A DNA stretch of 64,000 nucleotides, taken from contig CAWBRV010000005.1 in NCBI GenBank assembly GCA_963791225.1, positions 84,822-148,821 on the forward strand, given 5' to 3'. The DNA comes from PALSA-612 sp963791225 (GTDB lineage Bacteria > Actinomycetota > Thermoleophilia > Gaiellales > Gaiellaceae). The notes below the pieces were generated by a model that was given only the letters and a program-made list of their open reading frames with translations, had not been told where the DNA came from and searched no databases. Positions within the stretch are counted from its first letter, which is position 1. Every line of letters begins with the position of its first letter. Below are positions 59,169 through 64,000 of this stretch, one piece after another. The translations under genes were made by a program, and so were the position numbers.

Positions 59169-60908
59169 TCACAGGAACAGGAAGAGCCCCGTGCTCGTGG
59201 CCGTGCCACCCGGTGTCGAAACCGACCACTTGTAGCGGCCGAAGAGGTGCATGTTCGGCGTCGTCGCCGTGATCTTCGTCGACGAGTTGACCGTGTAGCC
59301 AGCCGCAACCGTTCCGAGCTTCACCGACGTCGCGCCCGTGAAGTTCGTGCCGTTGATCGTCACGACCGTCCCCGGGAAGCCCTGTGTCGGAGTGAAGCTC
59401 GTGATCGTCGGCGCGCCACCGCCGCCGCCACCCGTCACCGTGAAGTTCGTCGAGCTCTGGCCGGTGCCGTTCACCGTGCTGACTGCGATCGGCCCCGTCG
59501 CCGCACCGTTCGGGACCGTGGCCGTGACGTTCGTGTCCGAGACGAACTGGAACGTCGTCGCGGCCACGCCTCCGAAGCTCACGCCCGTGAGCCCCGTGAA
59601 GTTCGTGCCGGTGATCGACACGCTCGTTCCGACGGGACCGCTCGTCGGGCTGAACGACGTCACCGTGGGCGGATTCCCCCCGCCACCCGTGACGGTGAAG
59701 TTCGTCGAGCTCGTACCGGTGCCGTTCCCCGTCGTGACCGCAATCGGCCCCGTCGACGCCCCGCCCGGAACCGTGGCGCTCAGGTTCGTGCTCGTGTTCG
59801 GGGTAAAGCTCGCAGACACGCCGTTGAACGTCACACCGGTGACACCCGTGAAGTTCGTCCCCGTGATCGAGACGCTCGTCCCGATAGGACCGCTCGTCGG
59901 GGTGAAGGACGTGACCGTCGGCGCCTGAGGTCCGCCCGAGCCGTACTGGAGGAGGCAGGTCGAGCCGTCGTTCGACCACTCCTGCTGCACGTAGTAGTGG
60001 TGGCCGTTGATGATCTGGTTGTAGAGGGTCCCGGAGCCGCCCCCGAGCGCGCTACCGAACATCCAGGCGCACTGGTCGGAGCCCTCTTCACCCGTTGCGC
60101 TGTTCCACCAGGCGTCGAGATGTTCGTCGTTGATCGCCTCGCGATGCTCGTGGCTCGTGACGTTGATCGTGTCGTCGGCGGCATCGCCGTTCGGACGCTG
60201 GTTGGTCCTGCAGCCCCCCGAGTACGCCGCGTACGGCTGGTTGGCATAGATCAGGTTGCCGGTGCCGTATCCGTGATACGCGCAGTAGACGGTGTAGGAG
60301 CACGAGCCCGGACCGTCGCAGCTGCCGACGTTGTTCGGGGTGAAGATGAAGAACTGGGTGGTGAGGCTCTTCGTCCAGCCTTGCTGAGCGATCACGGTTT
60401 GAATCTCGGACTGGAGCTGCTGGTCGCTCAGGCACTTCGACGGACCGCCACACGACATGTAGGCGTTTGCCGGGAACGCATTCGTCGCCGTGGTCGATCC
60501 CCCGAAGGTCGACGAGTAGGCGATCGGTCCGGTCGTGTCGTAGTACTGGGTCTCGACCGAGTACACGTTCGTGTTGGCCCCGCTTGCGGCCGCGACGTCT
60601 GTGAAGTACTGGTTGATCACCGTCTTGTAGTTGGCGCTGAACGAATAGCCCACGGGTTGCCAGTAAATCGCGTAGGTCTTGTTGACCCGCATCACGGGAC
60701 CGCCGTGGTACGTGAGGTTCGATCCTCCGGCATACGGACTCGCTGAGGATCCGCGGGCCGGGACGTACCCGCCGGTGTGGCGGGCGGGAATCTTCGGGCC
60801 CCCCGAAGCCAGAGCCGTCTGCGACGCGAGGACGGCCGAAAACGCTGCGAGCAGGAGAAAGACGCCAGCGGCGCGCGGCGTCACTGAGCGTGCGAAGAGT
60901 TTCAGCAT
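59169..60908 (-). CDS. Secreted metalloprotease-like protein with three IPT/TIG domains
   Basis: After a signal peptide (LKLFARSVTPRAAGVFLLLAAFSAVLA), an N-terminal domain (about 45-330) resembles the EXORDIUM/PHI-1 family (NLTYHGGPVM...YAIYWQP) and carries SHEHREAINDEHLDAW, a metzincin-like zinc site, and DQCAW. Three IPT/TIG immunoglobulin-like repeats of about 80 residues follow (SFTPTSGPIGTSVSITGTNFTG), joined by glycine-rich linkers. AAGGAAGG precedes ATG 60908. 579 residues. Likely exported and cell-surface or extracellular. Confidence 0.75.
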   Translation of the reverse strand: MLKLFARSVTPRAAGVFLLLAAFSAVLASQTALASGGPKIPARHTGGYVPARGSSASPYAGGSNLTYHGGPVMRVNKTYAIYWQPVGYSFSANYKTVINQYFTDVAAASGANTNVYSVETQYYDTTGPIAYSSTFGGSTTATNAFPANAYMSCGGPSKCLSDQQLQSEIQTVIAQQGWTKSLTTQFFIFTPNNVGSCDGPGSCSYTVYCAYHGYGTGNLIYANQPYAAYSGGCRTNQRPNGDAADDTINVTSHEHREAINDEHLDAWWNSATGEEGSDQCAWMFGSALGGGSGTLYNQIINGHHYYVQQEWSNDGSTCLLQYGSGGPQAPTVTSFTPTSGPIGTSVSITGTNFTGVTGVTFNGVSASFTPNTSTNLSATVPGGASTGPIAVTTGNGTGTSSTNFTVTGGGGNPPTVTSFSPTSGPVGTSVSITGTNFTGLTGVSFGGVAATTFQFVSDTNVTATVPNGAATGPIAVSTVNGTGQSSTNFTVTGGGGGGAPTITSFTPTQGFPGTVVTINGTNFTGATSVKLGTVAAGYTVNSSTKITATTPNMHLFGRYKWSVSTPGGTATSTGLFLFL

Positions 60909-61172
60909 TGCCTTCCTTGGTCGTCGGTGCGGGAAACCGGACGCGCGAAGCATGCCCGAGTCGGCAGCTCTCGGCTGGAAGTTTTACGTTAGGACCGGAC
61001 GGGTGCAAGCCGGACGGTTCGCGCGCAGGCTTCCGGGACGCATCCGGAAGCCCTACCAAGGAGAGGTCGAACGCTTCGCACCCACTGGGCGAAGTCGCCG
61101 GGTCCTCGGGAACGCCCTGCGGTTCCCGACGGACAGTAGTCCCGCCTTCCTGGCCCCGCAAGACCCGGCCGA

Positions 61173-61652
61173 CTAGTCGGGCCAGGCGGCTGCGAGCTTG
61201 CGCCGCGTCTCGACGAGGTGCTCGGGAAGCACCTTGACGTCGGCGAGCACGGGCATGAAGTTCGTGTCGCCGGCCCAGCGCGGGACGACGTGCAGGTGCA
61301 CGTGGTCGACGATCCCCGCTCCCGCGATGCGCCCGAGGTTCCAGCCCGCGTTGTAGCCCTGTGGGGCGAACGTCTCGTCGAGAGCGGCCATGCCCTGCGC
61401 GGCCAGGCGGTGCAGCTCGAGCGCCTCCTCGTCTTCGAGCTCGCCGAAGACGCCCACGTGCCGACGGGGCGCGACCATCAGGTGCCCCGAGGAGTACGGG
61501 AACTTGTTCAGCAGCACGAGCGCGCGCCCGCCCCGGTGCACGACGAGGCGCTCCTCGTCGTCGCCCGCATCGGCGAGGCAGAAGACGCACCCGTCATGCT
61601 CGTCGGCAGCGGCCACGTACTCGAGCCGCCACGGTGCCCACAGCTGCCTCAC
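61173..61652 (-). CDS. HIT-family hydrolase/phosphorylase
   Basis: A 159-residue HIT protein: CVFC near the start for a structural zinc, NKFPYSSGHLMVAPRRH, and the signature HVHLHVVPRW (HxHxHxx). This resembles Ap4A phosphorylases and other nucleotide hydrolases. GTG 61652 was chosen because of a TAGGCT hexamer 7 bases upstream; the long N-terminal extension of the open frame is arginine-rich and spurious. Confidence 0.88.
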   Translation of the reverse strand: MRQLWAPWRLEYVAAADEHDGCVFCLADAGDDEERLVVHRGGRALVLLNKFPYSSGHLMVAPRRHVGVFGELEDEEALELHRLAAQGMAALDETFAPQGYNAGWNLGRIAGAGIVDHVHLHVVPRWAGDTNFMPVLADVKVLPEHLVETRRKLAAAWPD

Positions 61653-61659
61653 GCGGCGG

Positions 61660-61665
61660 AGCCTA
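61660..61665 (-). promoter_or_regulatory. -10 hexamer of the HIT gene
   Basis: TAGGCT, 7 bases before GTG 61652. Confidence 0.45.
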
Positions 61666-61683
61666 ACGCGCCGGTCGCGAGCG

Positions 61684-62448
61684 TCAGCGGTGCGCGGTGC
61701 GATAGCGCGCCGGCGTGATCCCGAACCGACCCTTGAACGCGCGCGTGAAGTGGCTCTGGTCGACGAAGCCCGCTTCGAGAGCGAGCCGCGAGAGCGGAGT
61801 GTCCGAGCTGACGAGGCGGGAAGCGGCCCACTCGACGCGGAGCCGGCGCACACACTCGCCGATGCTCTCGCGGTAATGCGCGCGGAACGAGCGCGCGAGG
61901 TGGGAGGGGTGGACGCCGACCTCGTCCGCGATCTCGCTCACGGTCGGCGTCTGCCGGAACCGCTCGTGCAGGAGGTCGTAGGCCTCCCGCGTCGGCCGGC
62001 CCGGCGCGCGGGCGACGGGGCCGCGGCCGACGAGAGCCGCAAGCTCGAGCGCCAGCCCTTCGAGCGCCAGCGGGCTGTACGCGTCGTCGAGATGCAACTC
62101 GCGCTCGATTCGCAGCGCGAGCACGAGGGCGCTCCAGTCCTGGAAGCTCGCCGGCTCGTCGAAGCCGCTGTCGCACTCGACGAGCACGAGCGCCGTCCCG
62201 TCGCGGCCGAACGTGTCCTGGTGCCACTCCTCGGCCGGTGTGACGACGACCGTGCCCTGCGCCGCCTCGGACGTCCGCGAGCGGTAGCTCTTGCGCTGGT
62301 CACCGCCGACGAGGACTGCGATCGTCGCCCGCGGATGCGCGTGCCATTCGAACTGCGTGCTCGCCTCGACGTCGGCCTCGCTCACCTCGAACGAGCCGAC
62401 CCGGTGGCGCCGGTGGTTGCACGTGCAGGTGTGGATCGGAACGGCCAC
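61684..62448 (-). CDS. AraC-family transcriptional regulator
   Basis: A 254-residue regulator: cupin-like N-terminal sensor (WHAHPRATIAVLVGGDQRKS ... VVTPAEEWHQDTFG) and a C-terminal double HTH (SEIADEVGVHPSHLARSFRAHYRESIGECVRRLRVEWAASRL, then AGFVDQSHFTRAFKGRFGITPARYR). Start GTG 62448 was preferred because the upstream codons lie in a terminator. Target genes are not evident. Confidence 0.88.
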   Translation of the reverse strand: MAVPIHTCTCNHRRHRVGSFEVSEADVEASTQFEWHAHPRATIAVLVGGDQRKSYRSRTSEAAQGTVVVTPAEEWHQDTFGRDGTALVLVECDSGFDEPASFQDWSALVLALRIERELHLDDAYSPLALEGLALELAALVGRGPVARAPGRPTREAYDLLHERFRQTPTVSEIADEVGVHPSHLARSFRAHYRESIGECVRRLRVEWAASRLVSSDTPLSRLALEAGFVDQSHFTRAFKGRFGITPARYRTAHR

Positions 62449-62494
62449 CCTGTCCGTTGAGACGCCCGGTCCGGCCGCGTTGTTGGTCAAACGA

Positions 62495-62520
62495 AGGAGG
62501 CCCGCCGAAGCGGGCCTCCT
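62495..62520 (-). terminator. Terminator of the small secreted-protein gene
   Basis: AGGAGGCCCGC and GCGGGCCTCCT pair over 11 bp with a TTCG loop (minus strand), then TCGTTTG. The classic UUCG tetraloop is a good sign. Confidence 0.7.
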
Positions 62521-62550
62521 CGTCGACACGGAGACTGGTTGGCGCGGGGC

Positions 62551-62877
62551 TTACTTGACGACGAGTGTCAGGACGTTGTCGTCCTTCGCCTGGCCGATCA
62601 TCGTGATCCGGTACGTCCCCTTCGTGAAGCGCATCGTCGCACCGACCTTCACGAGCCGCGTGCCCTTCGGGCTGACGAACTTGAGCGTTGCCTCGTCGAA
62701 GTTCTGGATCGCGACCGACCCGTGCGCGATGTACCGGACCGCCAGCTTGCCACCGACCTTGAACCAGTGGCAGCCAGGGTCCTTCATGACGATCGGGACG
62801 GCCGGCGACGCGAAGCTGGGTGCGGCGACCGCGAGAGCGGCGAGACCTGCGAGACCGGTGAGAGCGAGCTTCTTCAT
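62551..62877 (-). CDS. Small secreted protein
   Basis: A 108-residue exported protein: signal peptide KKLALTGLAGLAALAVAAPSFA, cleavage near 23, then a beta-rich domain (HWFKVGGKLAVRYIAHGSVAIQNFDEATLKFV ... GTYRITMIGQAKDD) that may be a copper-binding-like or cupredoxin-type fold; only one cysteine. Preceded by GGAGGTT. It ends in a strong terminator. Confidence 0.65.
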   Translation of the reverse strand: MKKLALTGLAGLAALAVAAPSFASPAVPIVMKDPGCHWFKVGGKLAVRYIAHGSVAIQNFDEATLKFVSPKGTRLVKVGATMRFTKGTYRITMIGQAKDDNVLTLVVK

Positions 62878-63120
62878 GGGGAACCTCCGTGTCGAATGAG
62901 CGTTCCCGGCATTGAACGGCCCGCCTAACGACGCCGCGCCCGCGAAAACCCGTCGCGAAGATCGGTGACACCGCTGAAGTCGATTCCGTAGATCTCCGCA
63001 GCGATCAGCTGCAGCGCCGCCTTAGCGCGCCACATCCGCGGGGGCTAATCCGGCCCGGTCGCTGGCCCGTACTCCCGGGTGCGATTCGATATTCCTCGAA
63101 AGAAAGGCAGGCGTAACCGG

Positions 63121-63549
63121 ATGACGTTCAAGATCGTCGTTGCTGGTGCCGTGATCGCGCTGATTTGTGTCGCCGGCGCGAGCGGCGCGCTCCAGAAGAG
63201 CGGGAACTCGCTTCACGCCACGATGAGCGGCAAGCTGGAAGTGCCCAAGGGTGACCCGGACGGCAAGGGCACGGCCGAGGTCAAGATCAACGGCACGTCG
63301 GTGTGCTGGGAGTTCAAGGTGTCCAAGGTCGCCAAGCTGCTCGCAGCGCACATTCACAAGGGGCGCGCGGGCGTCTCGGGTCCAGTCGTCGTCCCGTTCG
63401 GGAAGGCCTACAAGTCGAAGGGCTGCGTCACGGCTCCAGCTGCTGTCGCCGCGGCGATCAAGAGCAACCCGAGCGCGTACTACGTCAACGTCCATAACGC
63501 GAAGTACCCTGCCGGCGCTCTTCGCGGCCAACTCCGAAGCGACGACTAG
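63121..63549 (+). CDS. CHRD-domain secreted protein
   Basis: A 142-residue protein with a signal peptide (TFKIVVAGAVIALICVAGASG) and a CHRD domain: GKLEVPKGDPDGKGTAEVKINGTSVCWEFKV, AAHIHKGRAGVSGPVVVPF and YYVNVHNAKYPAGALRGQL, with the typical histidines. The CHRD domain is named for chordin; bacterial copies are extracellular. Start ATG 63121; the longer frame adds a non-signal N terminus. Confidence 0.85.
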   Translation: MTFKIVVAGAVIALICVAGASGALQKSGNSLHATMSGKLEVPKGDPDGKGTAEVKINGTSVCWEFKVSKVAKLLAAHIHKGRAGVSGPVVVPFGKAYKSKGCVTAPAAVAAAIKSNPSAYYVNVHNAKYPAGALRGQLRSDD

Positions 63550-63570
63550 AGGCAAGTCACTGCTGGACCA

Positions 63571-63603
63571 GGCGAGGCGGCACGCGACCGTAGCCGCCTC
63601 GCC
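63571..63603 (+). terminator. Terminator-like stem-loop after the CHRD gene
   Basis: GGCGAGGCGGC and GCCGCCTCGCC pair perfectly around an 11-base loop. Confidence 0.6.
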
Positions 63604-63734
63604 TGTCCTGCGACGACTCAGGGTGATGACGGCCCGGACTCGGCATCCGAGACGATCTCGGACGATCTCGCAAGCGCTGACCCGGCTCTAGCCGTAGTTC
63701 GGGGCGGTCAGCGGCGAGTTCGACGTCGCACTCC

Positions 63735-63857
63735 TCAGCCGGGAGTCTGGGCCGCCCTGCGTCGCTTGACGAAGTAGCCGATGACGCACGCGATGACAAT
63801 GAGAATGAACGCGTACATCAGAAGCCAAGGCCACCAGCCGTGAGTTGCGAGTAACAC
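63735..63857 (-). CDS. 40-residue single-helix membrane protein
   Basis: GTG 63857 follows GGAGG by about 5 bases and gives LLATHGWWPWLLMYAFILIVIACVIGYFVKRRRAAQTPG: one membrane helix with a positive C-terminal flank. Small proteins of this kind are easily missed; function unknown. Confidence 0.5.
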   Translation of the reverse strand: MLLATHGWWPWLLMYAFILIVIACVIGYFVKRRRAAQTPG

Positions 63858-64000
63858 ATCAACCTCCGTTTTGGGTCAGGGCCCATCACGGAGCGGCCAA
63901 GTGTTTCAGTATCGACGTCAGGCGGAGAAAGAGCAAGAGCAAGAGCAAGTCCGACCGCAGTAAAGCTTCGGCCGTCCGGGCTTCCTAGAAGAACTTCTTG

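Noticed and set aside
63986..64000. Possible end of a minus-strand gene (KKFF stop) entering from the right edge
   Set aside because: Only five codons are inside the window, too little to support.
1..64000. CRISPR arrays, rRNA, replication origin
   Set aside because: No regularly spaced repeats, rRNA-like sequence or DnaA-box cluster was seen.

Overview
The window is high-GC DNA with dense antisense open frames, many GTG/TTG starts and actinobacterial families: a whiA homologue, class II fructose-bisphosphatase GlpX, actinobacterial-type class III cyclase/ATPase proteins and many small secreted proteins. This suggests a deep-branching actinobacterium, most likely of class Thermoleophilia (Gaiellales/Solirubrobacterales type). 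That placement is an inference from gene content; there is no rRNA in the window.

Layout. (1) 1-9.3 kb, core: proline catabolism (pruA, minus strand), ogt, whiA, then the glycolytic run gap-pgk-tpiA-gpmI, an ECF-like sigma factor and a convergent metallophosphoesterase. (2) 9.3-47.7 kb, accessory island: it begins just upstream of the metallophosphoesterase and ends just upstream of an M48 peptidase gene. It is bracketed by a 13-bp and a 26-bp direct repeat, with an integrase at the right edge. Inside are zinc-ribbon and excisionase relics, an HNH nuclease, three class III cyclase-related genes, a membrane/ion-flux/stress cassette around a MalT/LuxR-type regulator (20-33 kb), small hypothetical genes, and a phage-satellite-like operon (excisionase, AAA+ ATPase, HTH protein, integrase). 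The integrase is split by a 4.4-kb IS5-family element carrying a decayed cyclase-ATPase-TPR gene; removing the element plus one CTAA copy restores a 331-codon integrase. (3) 47.7-64 kb, core: M48 peptidase, TrkA-type channel, argS, glpX, a MerB-like gene with an in-frame UGA, class I aldolase (fba), tRNA-Gly(CCC), then small enzymes, secreted proteins and regulators, mostly on the minus strand.

How genes work together. gap-pgk-tpiA-gpmI on the left and glpX plus fba on the right supply lower glycolysis and gluconeogenesis. In the island, five copies of a palindrome resembling GTTCACCCAGGTGAAC lie at a near-constant distance upstream of a TGCGT/GTAGG promoter box, in front of YihY-like, DUF1269, DUF1622, small-protein/K-channel and PLDc_N/DUF2252 units. 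They surround one LuxR-type regulator and look like its regulon. Many genes in the core and the island have a TAGNNT-like -10 hexamer 6-9 bases before the start codon and no Shine-Dalgarno site, implying widespread leaderless transcription.

Most notable: the MerB-like gene at 52.7-53.4 kb has UGA where MerB has its second catalytic cysteine, followed in frame by the conserved C-terminal half and by a hairpin placed like a bacterial SECIS element; it is a candidate selenoprotein. Single-base frameshifts and nonsense codons are common inside the island and were not seen in the core flanks, so the island appears to be decaying.
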